Shown here: in pieces, positions 7,415 to 15,450 of the stretch
Numbering within the stretch: position 1 is the stretch's first letter
Layout: every line of letters begins with the position of its first letter
NCBI GenBank assembly: GCA_045586405.1
Contig: JAZNAG010000099.1
Span: 1-40,572, forward strand
Source: SIG607 sp045586405
GTDB taxonomy: Bacteria > Bacillota > Clostridia > Oscillospirales > Acutalibacteraceae
Length of the DNA: 40,572 nucleotides
Direction of reading: 5' to 3'
Notes under the pieces: model-generated
Seen by the model: the letters and a program-made list of their open reading frames with translations, nothing else
What the model was told of the DNA's origin: nothing
Database searches by the model: none
Program-made: the position numbers and the translations under genes

Positions 7415-7732
7415 ATGAAACGTATAGGAACAATCACAAAGGTTAAACCCGGTATGCTTGATGCATACAAGAAGATCCATGATGAAATTTGGGATGATGT
7501 AGTTGCCGCTTCTCACGAATGCGGAACCAGAAACTTCACCATCTTTAATGTGGGCGATTATCTTTTCTCTTACAGCGAGTATGTAGGCGACGATTACGAA
7601 GCTGATATGAAGCGCAAGAGCGAGATGCCCGCTATAAAAAGATGGAAAGAGGCTACAGGCGCTATGCTTATGCCGGTAAATGAAGAAACCGCTGCTATGA
7701 TTCTGCCTGAACTTTTCCATTGTGATTTTTAA
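7415..7732 (+). CDS. L-rhamnose mutarotase family protein (RhaM-like)
   Basis: A 105-residue dimeric alpha/beta (ferredoxin-like) protein of the RhaM family, which interconverts the anomers of L-rhamnose and related deoxysugars. KKIHDEIWDDV places His22 at the position of the E. coli RhaM catalytic His22. RNFTIFNVG puts Phe41 where, as I recall, E. coli has Tyr41. IKRWKEATGAM corresponds to the conserved RWW region. It is translated 21 bases after the AraC regulator and 22 bases before the glycyl radical enzyme, within the same transcript. The Tyr-to-Phe change and the absence of rhamnose kinase and aldolase suggest a different sugar. The family call is secure; substrate specificity is not. 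Confidence 0.8.
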   Translation: MKRIGTITKVKPGMLDAYKKIHDEIWDDVVAASHECGTRNFTIFNVGDYLFSYSEYVGDDYEADMKRKSEMPAIKRWKEATGAMLMPVNEETAAMILPELFHCDF

Positions 7733-7754
7733 TTATAAGATAAGGAGAACAGTA

Positions 7755-10034
7755 ATGAGTAAAATCAGAAATGACTACAAGGTAGCCTTTACTCCCGGCG
7801 AGAGACTTAAAAAGGTTATCGACTATAATCAGGAACTTGCTTACACAGGCAAAAGAAATCTTTATACTGCAGATACAACACAGCTTGTTTACCACTGGAC
7901 AGACAAGAGTAACGGTGTTGTTCCCCGTACAGGTGAATGGTCTTATCCTCCAGAAATGAATCTTTCTCTCGGTGACCACGGTTGCCGTGTTGATAACGGA
8001 CAGGACTTCCCCCGTTACGATGAAGTTCCTTCTCACGTAAACGGTTATGAGGCTACTCCTGAAAGCTGGGCTAACGACTATGCATTCCTGCTTGAAAACA
8101 CCCCCGTTTCCATTCATCCTTACGAGTCTATCGTAGGTGAATTCCACTGGGAAATGAACGAGGTTAGAAAATACTACTTCGGTGACCACGTACACGAGCT
8201 TGGCCGTGAGGTTAGAAAGCTTGGCGCCGGCGGTACCAGCCACGGACATACCTGTCCTGACTTTAATATCGGTCTTACTCAGGGTTGGGGCGGTATTATG
8301 AAGCGTATTGACAAGTCTTTGGAACTTTACGAGCGCCTTGAGCATGCTGAAAAGGTTGGCTACTTAAGAGGTCTTAAGACTGTTTGTCAGGCTATTATTG
8401 ACTACATTAAAAAGTACGCTGATGCTGCAGCTAAAATGGCGGCAGAAGAAAAGGATGCAGAGCAGAAGGCACTTTACGAGCTTATTGCTTCTGACTGCGC
8501 TTATATTGCTGAAAATGCACCTGCTACATACCATCAGGCTATTCAGTGGCTTCAGTTTGCTGTTATGACCGACCGTATTGTTGGTCACGGTAACGGCTAC
8601 GGACGTCTTGACCTTTACCTTAACGACTTCTATCAGAAGGACATTAAGGAAGGCAGAATTACCCGTCAGGATGCAAGAGAGTATCTTGCTGAAATGTTCC
8701 TTAAGATAAGAGGTCAGCATTTCTCTATCGGCGGTCGTCTTAAAGACGGTTCTGATGCTTCTAATGAAATGAGCTTTGTTATTCTCGAGTCTTACGATAT
8801 GATCGACGACTATAACAACCTCTTCCTTATGTGGCATAAGGATATTGATCCTAAACTTATGGAATATGCTTGTGACGTTCTTGCAAGACACGGCGCAAGT
8901 GTACCTTCTATGGCTAACTATGACCTTCTCGTTGACTGTCAGCTTCGTTCAGGCGTTGATCCTGATATTGCTTGGAACGTTGCTGTTAGTGGTTGTCAGT
9001 GGTTCTGTCTGCCCGGCAGAGAATACTGCGACCAGGACGTTAACGCTCTTGTTCTCCTTGATCCTATGTGGAGAGCAATTGACAGAGGTATTGAAGAAAA
9101 CATTACCGATTTTGAACGCCTTATGGAACTCTTTACTGAGGAATTTAAGGCTACCAGCGAAGCACTTCGTATATTCAAGGATGCTCAGTACGATGTTCTT
9201 GATAAGGTATGGCCCGAAATGGCAACCTCTCTTAACTGCCACGGACCTATCGAGCGCGGTGTTGATATGACCGGTGCCAGAGGTGTTGACTATCAGTATA
9301 CTTCTACCAACATTCTCGGTATTCCTAACGTTGCAGACTCTCTCTTTGCTATTAAGAAGCTTGTATTTGAAGAAGGCGCTTATACTCTGGCAGAGGTTAG
9401 AAAAGCAACTGATGAAAACTGGAAAGATAACGAAGTTATGCGTCAGCGCTTCCTGCGTCAGAATAAGTTTGGTAACGATATAGACGATGTAGATGAGCTT
9501 TGTGTTCGTATCTGCGATATCATCGCCGACATTCTTGACGAAACCAAGAACAACAGAGGTCAGCAGTACAGAGCATCTCTCTTCCAGTTCCAAGGACACA
9601 CCTGTACCGACGTTCTTCCTGCTACTCCCGACGGCAGACTTGCAGAAGAACCCTTGGCACATGGCTGTAATCCTACTGCAGGCAGAAATGTTAACGGACT
9701 TCTTGCTACTGCAAACTCTGTTACAAAGATAAAGAACTACAAGTTCCAGGGTGGTTCTTTACAGGTTGAACTTCAGCCTAAGTTCTTCGACGGTAAAGAA
9801 AATATCGGTCAGTACATTCAGAACTTCACCGAAGCTTTCTTTGCAAGAGGAGCATTCCAGATAAATCTTAATATAATCGATCTTGAAAAGTTAAAGGACG
9901 CTATTGACGATCCTAACAATCCTGAATACAGAAACATTATTGTAAAGGTTACAGGCTATACAACACGTTTCATTTGTATGGCTAAACCCTTCCAGATTGA
10001 ATTTGTAGGAAGAAATAACTACGAATCAATTTAA
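7755..10034 (+). CDS. Glycyl radical enzyme of unassigned reaction (PFL/dehydratase superfamily)
   Basis: A 759-residue glycyl radical enzyme. The start ATG 7755 follows AAGGAG (7742-7747). The thiyl-radical Cys is Cys414 in VSGCQWFC, opposite the radical Gly734 in VKVTGYTT, 25 residues from the C-terminus. ATPDGRLAEEPLAHG (623-637) is the superfamily pre-C-terminal motif. Diol dehydratases, CutC and HypD have Gly-Cys-Val-Glu with a catalytic Glu at Cys+2; here that position is Trp416. PFL has two adjacent Cys, also absent. The usual Arg of RVxGY is Lys731. The enzyme therefore belongs to the superfamily but fits none of the subclasses whose active sites I can recall. Activase, mutarotases, isomerase and transketolase follow, so the substrate is probably a sugar or a product of one. 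Strong codon bias suggests high expression. Confidence 0.9.
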   Translation: MSKIRNDYKVAFTPGERLKKVIDYNQELAYTGKRNLYTADTTQLVYHWTDKSNGVVPRTGEWSYPPEMNLSLGDHGCRVDNGQDFPRYDEVPSHVNGYEATPESWANDYAFLLENTPVSIHPYESIVGEFHWEMNEVRKYYFGDHVHELGREVRKLGAGGTSHGHTCPDFNIGLTQGWGGIMKRIDKSLELYERLEHAEKVGYLRGLKTVCQAIIDYIKKYADAAAKMAAEEKDAEQKALYELIASDCAYIAENAPATYHQAIQWLQFAVMTDRIVGHGNGYGRLDLYLNDFYQKDIKEGRITRQDAREYLAEMFLKIRGQHFSIGGRLKDGSDASNEMSFVILESYDMIDDYNNLFLMWHKDIDPKLMEYACDVLARHGASVPSMANYDLLVDCQLRSGVDPDIAWNVAVSGCQWFCLPGREYCDQDVNALVLLDPMWRAIDRGIEENITDFERLMELFTEEFKATSEALRIFKDAQYDVLDKVWPEMATSLNCHGPIERGVDMTGARGVDYQYTSTNILGIPNVADSLFAIKKLVFEEGAYTLAEVRKATDENWKDNEVMRQRFLRQNKFGNDIDDVDELCVRICDIIADILDETKNNRGQQYRASLFQFQGHTCTDVLPATPDGRLAEEPLAHGCNPTAGRNVNGLLATANSVTKIKNYKFQGGSLQVELQPKFFDGKENIGQYIQNFTEAFFARGAFQINLNIIDLEKLKDAIDDPNNPEYRNIIVKVTGYTTRFICMAKPFQIEFVGRNNYESI

Positions 10035-10045
10035 TGAGGTGTACT

Positions 10046-10999
10046 ATGAATAGTTCAGAGGGCTTTATATTTGACATATACCGAGGCACCACTCATGACG
10101 GTCCCGGTATGCGTACAACAGTTTTTTTCAAAGGCTGTCCTCTGCACTGCGCGTGGTGTCACAACCCTGAAAGTATAAGTCATAATCAGCAGATTTGGTG
10201 GGAACAGATGCAGTGCATCGGCTGCGGTGAGTGTAAAAAGGCTTGTGCAAACAATGCCATAGAATTTGCCGAAACCGGTGTTATGATAGACCGTGATAAG
10301 TGTAAACTTTGCGGTAACTGCACAAAGGCTTGTCCTACCAACGCTATCAGCTTTGCAGGTAAAACAGTTACTGTCCAAAGCGTTTTTAAAGAAGTTTCTA
10401 AATACCAGGCTTATTACAAAACCTACGGAGGCGGGGTAACCGCCTCCGGCGGTGAGCCTATGTTACAGTATTCTTTTGTTAAAGAACTTTTCAAAATGGC
10501 TCACGAAGAGGGGATACATACCGCCGTTGATACCAGCGGGGCTGTATCCTTTGACGCGTTTAATGAGGTTTTACCATTTACCGACTGTGTTCTCTATGAT
10601 ATAAAGCTTATTGACAGCCAAAAACATAAGGAATATACAGGTCTTGGTAACGAGCTGATTCTTGACAACCTTTTAAAAATTGCCGACTACATAAGGGAAA
10701 AAGGAAATATGGAACTTTGGATAAGAACTCCTCTTATTCCTACCGTTACGGCAGAAAAGGAAAATGTTACAGGAATAGCCCGATTTATAAAGGAAAACCT
10801 GATGGATGTGATTTCCAGATGGGAACTTTGTACCTTTAATAAAGCTTGTCAGAATAAGTATGAGCGTTTAGGGCTTGACTGGCAGTGCGGTGACATTCCT
10901 CTTGTAGGGCGTAGTGATATTGAAAATATAAGAGAAACTGTGAAAAGCACAGGCTTTGATGAAAATAAACTTGTTATTTCCGGCCTTGTTGCCGATTAG
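10046..10999 (+). CDS. Glycyl radical enzyme activating protein (radical SAM)
   Basis: A 317-residue radical SAM activase that installs the radical on Gly734 of the enzyme encoded upstream. The SAM cluster motif is Cys31-PLH-Cys35-AW-Cys38. Two ferredoxin-type 4Fe-4S motifs follow, with Cys57/60/63/67 and Cys86/89/92/96, as in activases of dehydratase-type glycyl radical enzymes and unlike the short PFL activase. GGGVTASGGEP is the SAM-binding GGE motif and RTPLIP a further family motif. The frame opens at ATG 10034, which overlaps the previous stop, but GAGGT (10036-10040) is correctly spaced for ATG 10046. Aldose epimerase starts 11 bases downstream. The partner is clear from adjacency. Confidence 0.92.
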   Translation: MNSSEGFIFDIYRGTTHDGPGMRTTVFFKGCPLHCAWCHNPESISHNQQIWWEQMQCIGCGECKKACANNAIEFAETGVMIDRDKCKLCGNCTKACPTNAISFAGKTVTVQSVFKEVSKYQAYYKTYGGGVTASGGEPMLQYSFVKELFKMAHEEGIHTAVDTSGAVSFDAFNEVLPFTDCVLYDIKLIDSQKHKEYTGLGNELILDNLLKIADYIREKGNMELWIRTPLIPTVTAEKENVTGIARFIKENLMDVISRWELCTFNKACQNKYERLGLDWQCGDIPLVGRSDIENIRETVKSTGFDENKLVISGLVAD

Positions 11000-11010
11000 G
11001 AGATGAAAAT

Positions 11011-12084
11011 ATGAAGGAAGGAAAAATAACACAGCAAAGTCTGGGAAAACTATCTACCGGCGAAGAGGTTATCAGTTATCGCCTTGAAAACGGCACAGGT
11101 GCTTACTGCAACATTGTAAACCTCGGCGGCGCAATAACAAACATAGTTGTCCCCGACAAAAACGGCAAACTTGACGATGTAATTATCGGTTATGACACTG
11201 TAGAGTCTTTAGAGGCTTGGGGCGGTCATTTCGGAAAACTGGTAGGCCGTTTTGCAAACCGTATAGCAGAGGGTAAGTTTACCCTTAACGGAAAAACTTA
11301 TGAACTTGCCAAAAATAACGGTGAAAACCACCTGCACGGTGGTCCCGGCGGCTTCCATATTAAATTATGGGACGGTAAAATTGAAGGCGATAAGCTGGTT
11401 CTTACTTTACTTAGTCCCGATATGGATGAAGGCTATCCCGGAAACCTTAATGTTAAGGTTGTATATTCCTTTGATGAAAACAACACCTTGTCTATTGACT
11501 ATGAGGCTGTAAGTGATAAGGATACAGTTATAAACCTTACAAACCACGCCTTCTTTAATCTGGGCGGTCTCCACTGCACAGATGTAACAGGCCACCTTAT
11601 GAAGCTTAATGCCGACCGTATTACTGCGGTTAAGGACAGAGCTTGTATCCCCACAGGTGAGCTTATGAGTGTTGCAGGTACTCCTCTTGATTTCAGAGAG
11701 TTTACCGAAATAGGCAAACGTATTGAAGATAAAGAAAACTGTGAACAGTTAGCGTTTGGTAACGGTTATGACCATAACTATGTTATAAACGATTGGGATA
11801 AAACCCTTAAGTGCGCCGCAGTTACCATTGAACCTGTATCGGGCAGAAAAATGGAAACCTATACCGATGCTCCCGGTGTTCAGTTCTATAGCGGTAACGG
11901 TCTTGGAAATTATCCTCACACAAGAGGTAAACTGGGCGTTCCCCACGTTAAGTATCAGGCGTTCTGCCTTGAAACCCAGTATTTCCCCGACAGCGTAAAT
12001 CAGCCGAGCTTCCCGTCCTGTGTTCTAAGAAAAGGCGATGTTTTCAAAACCTCAACACAGTACAGATTTTCGGTAGAAAAATAA
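11011..12084 (+). CDS. galM: Aldose 1-epimerase (galactose mutarotase family)
   Basis: A 357-residue beta-sandwich enzyme that speeds interconversion of alpha and beta anomers of free aldoses. Active-site motifs are NHLHGGPGGF (106-115, His109), LTNHAFFNLGG (176-186, His179 as acid) and CLETQYFPDS (Glu321 as base). Substrate-side Arg84 lies in GRFANRIAEG. Length and motifs are standard. This is the second mutarotase in the operon, after the RhaM-like one, so the pathway seems to depend on the anomer of a free, unphosphorylated sugar. A GGAGATG ribosome binding site precedes the start. GalM itself need not be galactose-specific. Confidence 0.88.
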   Translation: MKEGKITQQSLGKLSTGEEVISYRLENGTGAYCNIVNLGGAITNIVVPDKNGKLDDVIIGYDTVESLEAWGGHFGKLVGRFANRIAEGKFTLNGKTYELAKNNGENHLHGGPGGFHIKLWDGKIEGDKLVLTLLSPDMDEGYPGNLNVKVVYSFDENNTLSIDYEAVSDKDTVINLTNHAFFNLGGLHCTDVTGHLMKLNADRITAVKDRACIPTGELMSVAGTPLDFREFTEIGKRIEDKENCEQLAFGNGYDHNYVINDWDKTLKCAAVTIEPVSGRKMETYTDAPGVQFYSGNGLGNYPHTRGKLGVPHVKYQAFCLETQYFPDSVNQPSFPSCVLRKGDVFKTSTQYRFSVEK

Positions 12085-12106
12085 AAAATATAAGGAGTAA
12101 TAGGGT

Positions 12107-13510
12107 ATGTTGAACTATAATGTAAAAATCGGTCTTATTCCCGTAAGACGCGATACAACTCCCCGTAAAGGTATCTTTAACTGGGGCAAAGCCGAAGAAC
12201 GCGGCAAAAAGAACATCAAGTACATAAAAGAGCATTTTTCAAGTGAAAATGTAAGCTTTATTGACCTTGAGGGTATTACAGAGTCTCAGCTTCTTTTCAG
12301 CGAGGACGATGTTCCTGCAGTAGTTGAAAAGTTCAGAGCAGAAGGTGTTGACGCTGTACTTTTCATCAATGCAAACTTTGGTCCTGAAGAAACAGTAGCT
12401 CTTGCAGCTCAGAAACTTGGCAAGCCCGTTATGATTTGGGCTCCCATTGATGATGAGTTTGAGCCCGACGGTGCTCGTTGGACAGACAGCCAGTGCGGTC
12501 TGTTTGCACTCAGCCGTCAGCTTCAGAGAAGAAATATTAAATTCTCTTACATTGAGACCTGCGCAGTAGATGAAGAGCCCTTCACAAAAGGCTTTAAAGA
12601 TTTCATTTCTGTTGCCTGTATGGTTAAGAACTTTAAGGATATGCGCGTAGGTCAGATGGGCCTTCGTCCCAAGCCTTTCTGTTCCGTAATGTTCAACGAT
12701 GCTGAACTTTTACAGAAATTCGGTATTCAGATTGTTCCTATCAATAATGTTGTAATGCGTAAAAAGTTCGACGAAATTATGGCTGAAAACTCTAAAGAGT
12801 TAAACGACGGAACAAAACTTATTCTTGACAGATATGAGGCTCAGGACGACTTTACTGAGGAAAAAGCTAAAAAGGTTTACGGACTTGTAGAGGTTTACAA
12901 GTGGATGTTCGCTGAATACAAGCTTGATGTTGTTTGCGCTGAGTGTTGGTCAGCTCTTATGGCTGATTTCGGCGGTATCGGTGTTATGCCTTGTATCGCA
13001 TACTCTATCCTTGCTGATATGGGTTATATCGTTTCCTGCGAAAGCGATATGAACGGTGTTCTTACTATGGCACTTCTTTCCTGTGCCGCTCTCGGTAAGA
13101 ATCCTCCTTTCTTCGGTGAGTTTACTGTTAGAGGTCTTCACGACAGAAATGCCGAACTTATCTGGCACTGCGGTCCCTTTGCTTATTCTCTTAAGAAAGA
13201 GGGCGAGGTTGCTAAGTGTTGCGACCAGAAGCAGTGGTTCCCTGTTAAAGACGGTCACTTTACCGTTTCTCGTCTTGACCAGGATAACGGTGAGTACAAA
13301 CTGTTTATCGGTGAGTTCGACACTACCGACGGTCCTTACACCACCGGTACTTATCTCTGGGCAAAACTTGATGATTTTGCTAAATGGGAAAGAAAACTCA
13401 TTGAAGGTCCTTACATTCACCATATGGCTGAAATTGAAGGCGGCTACGGTGATGCATTTAAAGAATTCTGTAAGTATATTCCGGGAATCACTGCTGATCC
13501 TGTTGAATAA
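12107..13510 (+). CDS. L-fucose/L-arabinose isomerase-like sugar isomerase
   Basis: A 467-residue protein of the FucI/AraA-like fold (COG2407 type), which converts aldoses to ketoses with a Mn2+ ion. Candidate metal ligands in the order seen in FucI are Glu279 in CAECWSAL, Asp314 in ESDMNGV and His354 in IWHCGPF. The C-terminal domain ends with GTYLWAKL and YIHHMAEIEGGYGD, family features. The N-terminal half (VGQMGLRP at about 181-188) is the Rossmann-like part. It is shorter than the roughly 590 residues of true FucI, so the substrate may differ. Within the operon it should turn the free sugar into a ketose for the transketolase that follows. AAGGAG precedes the ATG. Family call good; substrate unknown. 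Confidence 0.8.
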   Translation: MLNYNVKIGLIPVRRDTTPRKGIFNWGKAEERGKKNIKYIKEHFSSENVSFIDLEGITESQLLFSEDDVPAVVEKFRAEGVDAVLFINANFGPEETVALAAQKLGKPVMIWAPIDDEFEPDGARWTDSQCGLFALSRQLQRRNIKFSYIETCAVDEEPFTKGFKDFISVACMVKNFKDMRVGQMGLRPKPFCSVMFNDAELLQKFGIQIVPINNVVMRKKFDEIMAENSKELNDGTKLILDRYEAQDDFTEEKAKKVYGLVEVYKWMFAEYKLDVVCAECWSALMADFGGIGVMPCIAYSILADMGYIVSCESDMNGVLTMALLSCAALGKNPPFFGEFTVRGLHDRNAELIWHCGPFAYSLKKEGEVAKCCDQKQWFPVKDGHFTVSRLDQDNGEYKLFIGEFDTTDGPYTTGTYLWAKLDDFAKWERKLIEGPYIHHMAEIEGGYGDAFKEFCKYIPGITADPVE

Positions 13511-13536
13511 TAAAAAAGTCAAAAAGGAGTATTATT

Positions 13537-14379
13537 ATGGCTGATATCAATAAAATCAAAGAACTTAAAGAGCAAGCATATCAGATGCGTCAAATGATAG
13601 CAAGACTTGCCAGAAAGGTTGATATCCATGTTGGTGGCGACCTTTCTATGACAGATATGATGACTGCAATCTATATGTACAAAATGCGTAAAGATCCCAA
13701 AAACGTTAAGTGGCCCGGCAGAGACAGATTCTTGCTTAGTAAAGGTCACGGCGCAGGCTGTCTTTATGTAGCAATGGCTATGGCAGGTTATGATGACCTG
13801 GACGAAATTTACGAAACCTACGGTAAATTCGGTAGCCGCTACGGTGCTCATCCCTGTAAGGTTCAGAACCCTGCACTTGAAATGTCTTCAGGTTCTCTTG
13901 GCCACGGTCTTGCCCTTGGCGCAGGTATGGCTCTTGCAGGTAAACTCAAGAAGGAAGACCACTATGTATTCGTAATGCTTGGTGACGCTGAGTGCGCTGA
14001 AGGTTCTGTTTGGGAGGCTGCTCTTTCTGCTTCTAACTTCAAACTCGGTAACCTTGTAGCTTTCGTTGACCGTAACCGTATGAGCCTTAGCGCTCCCACC
14101 GAAGATTCTCCCAACGGTATGAAGATGGAGCCCTTTGCTGATAAGTGGAAGGCTTTCGGCTGGAACGTAAAGGTAATTGACGGTCACAACATGGAAGAAA
14201 TTGTTGAGGCACTTGATACTTTACCGGCAGAAGATTCTGATGTACCTACCGTAATTATCGGTAACACCATTAAGGGTAAGGGTATTGACTTTATCGAGAA
14301 CCTTGCTCAGTGGCACAACGGTATGTTCGATGATGAACAGCTTGAAGCTGCTCTCAAATCTTTGGAAAAAACCCGCTAA
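13537..14379 (+). CDS. Transketolase, N-terminal (TPP-binding) subunit
   Basis: A 280-residue half-transketolase carrying the diphosphate end of thiamine diphosphate. The metal/TPP motif is GDAECAEGSVWEAA (149-162) with Asn180 in VDRNRMS; the usual third residue Gly of GDG is Ala here. LSKGHGAGCLY (67-77) and SSGSLGHGLALGAGMA (117-132) are family motifs. The common SGHPGG near the N-terminus reads DIHVGG (29-34). It pairs with the C-terminal subunit 21 bases downstream. A split transketolase acting beside a free-sugar isomerase and no kinase suggests two-carbon transfer from an unphosphorylated ketose. AAAAGGAG before the ATG and strong codon bias suggest high expression. Confidence 0.9.
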   Translation: MADINKIKELKEQAYQMRQMIARLARKVDIHVGGDLSMTDMMTAIYMYKMRKDPKNVKWPGRDRFLLSKGHGAGCLYVAMAMAGYDDLDEIYETYGKFGSRYGAHPCKVQNPALEMSSGSLGHGLALGAGMALAGKLKKEDHYVFVMLGDAECAEGSVWEAALSASNFKLGNLVAFVDRNRMSLSAPTEDSPNGMKMEPFADKWKAFGWNVKVIDGHNMEEIVEALDTLPAEDSDVPTVIIGNTIKGKGIDFIENLAQWHNGMFDDEQLEAALKSLEKTR

Positions 14380-14400
14380 TTAGGATAGGAGGACAATAAA

Positions 14401-15360
14401 ATGATTGAAACTTATAACCTTGGCGAATGTATTCGCAGTGGCCGTCCTATTTTGGATGAAGTAATAATGGATTATACAAAGAAGAACGACAAGTTCTATC
14501 TTATCTCTCCCGATATGACTCGTGCTGCATTTCCTAAATTTATGAATGCTTGCAGTGAGCGTAACATCAACGTTGGTATTGCTGAAACAGCAGCCGTTGA
14601 TATTGCTTCCGGTATGGCTCTTGAAGGCTTCTTACCTTATGTTTACGGTATGTCTGCTTTCCTTAGCATGCGTTCTTTCGAAGCTATCCGTACAAATGTT
14701 GGTTATCAGAACCACAATGTTAAGTTTATTGCTTGTAATACAGGTGTTTCTCTCGGTATGCTTGGTTCTACCCACTATGCAATGGAAGACCTTGCACTTG
14801 TAAGCACCATTCCTAACATGACAGTTATCTGCCCCGGTGATCCTGATCAGACAGTTAAGGCTTTCTATGCTGCTGCTGAAATGGAAGGCCCTGTTTATAT
14901 CCGTATGGCTAACGGTAAAAATGAATCTGCTGTGTACAAATCACAGGACTACAAGTTCGAAATCGGTAAGGGTATCACCATTCGTGAGGGTGAAGATTTA
15001 GCTCTTATTGCTTGCGGTGTTATGGTTGCTTATGCTAATGAAGCTGCTAAGCGTCTTGCAGAGCAGGGCATCAACGCTACCGTTATTGATATGCACACCA
15101 TTAAGCCTCTTGATGAAGAGCTCGTTTTAAAGGTTGCAAAACAGACCGGTAAAATCGTAACTGTTGAAGACCACTTCAAAGCTTGCGGTCTTGGTACTAA
15201 GGTTGCTTCTATCGTAGCTGAAGAAGGTATTCCTTGCAAAGTTAAGAAACTTGGTATTCCTGATATGTATCCCGGTTTCGGTCCCTTCAAGGATCACCTT
15301 GAGTATATGGGTTACGGCACCGATGCTATTATCGAAGCTGCTAAAGAAATTGTAAAATAA
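14401..15360 (+). CDS. Transketolase, C-terminal (pyrimidine-binding) subunit
   Basis: A 319-residue partner of the preceding subunit. The glutamate that activates the TPP aminopyrimidine is Glu62 in VGIAETAAV, where most transketolases read GIAEQNM. FLSMRSFEAIRTNV, GSTHYAMEDLAL and VICPGDP are the usual pyrimidine-domain blocks, and the transketolase C-terminal domain (about 190-319) includes VIDMHTIKPLD and TVEDH. Together the subunits would form an alpha2beta2 enzyme in the cytosol that moves a two-carbon ketol unit from a ketose to an aldose. It is last in the operon and is followed by a strong hairpin. AGGAGG precedes the ATG. Confidence 0.92.
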   Translation: MIETYNLGECIRSGRPILDEVIMDYTKKNDKFYLISPDMTRAAFPKFMNACSERNINVGIAETAAVDIASGMALEGFLPYVYGMSAFLSMRSFEAIRTNVGYQNHNVKFIACNTGVSLGMLGSTHYAMEDLALVSTIPNMTVICPGDPDQTVKAFYAAAEMEGPVYIRMANGKNESAVYKSQDYKFEIGKGITIREGEDLALIACGVMVAYANEAAKRLAEQGINATVIDMHTIKPLDEELVLKVAKQTGKIVTVEDHFKACGLGTKVASIVAEEGIPCKVKKLGIPDMYPGFGPFKDHLEYMGYGTDAIIEAAKEIVK

Positions 15361-15369
15361 AAACTTAAT

Positions 15370-15395
15370 AAAAGCCCCTTTTTTAAGGGGCTTTT
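15370..15395 (+). terminator. Terminator of the glycyl radical enzyme operon
   Basis: A perfect 11-bp GC-cored stem (15370-15380 with 15385-15395, loop TTTT) ending in four T. It closes the nine-gene-spaced cluster that starts at 6506. Confidence 0.8.
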
Positions 15396-15404
15396 AACTG
15401 CCTT

Positions 15405-15433
15405 TTGATATAGCAATTTGCACAAAAGATATT
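15405..15433 (+). promoter_or_regulatory. Candidate promoter for the secreted esterase
   Basis: TTGATA (15405-15410), a 17-bp spacer and GATATT (15428-15433) lie between the operon terminator and AGGAGA ahead of ATG 15451. The -35 box is good and the -10 box is weak. Confidence 0.4.
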
Positions 15434-15450
15434 AAAGTAGGAGAATTATT

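Noticed and set aside
8364..9662. Long antisense open frames of up to 237 codons opposite the glycyl radical enzyme gene
   Set aside because: They are by-products of strong codon bias on the plus strand, have no ribosome binding site and show no recognisable protein features.
7755..10034. Pyruvate formate-lyase or classic diol dehydratase
   Set aside because: The paired active-site cysteines of PFL and the GCVE motif of dehydratases are both absent.
7415..15360. Standard L-rhamnose or L-fucose catabolic operon
   Set aside because: No rhamnulose/fuculose kinase or lactaldehyde-forming aldolase is present, and the isomerase is clearly shorter than FucI and unlike RhaA.
7755..15360. Sulfoquinovose sulfo-transketolase pathway
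   Set aside because: Used as a logical parallel only. No sulfoquinovosidase, sulfo-sugar exporter or isethionate-lyase-type GCVE motif is seen.
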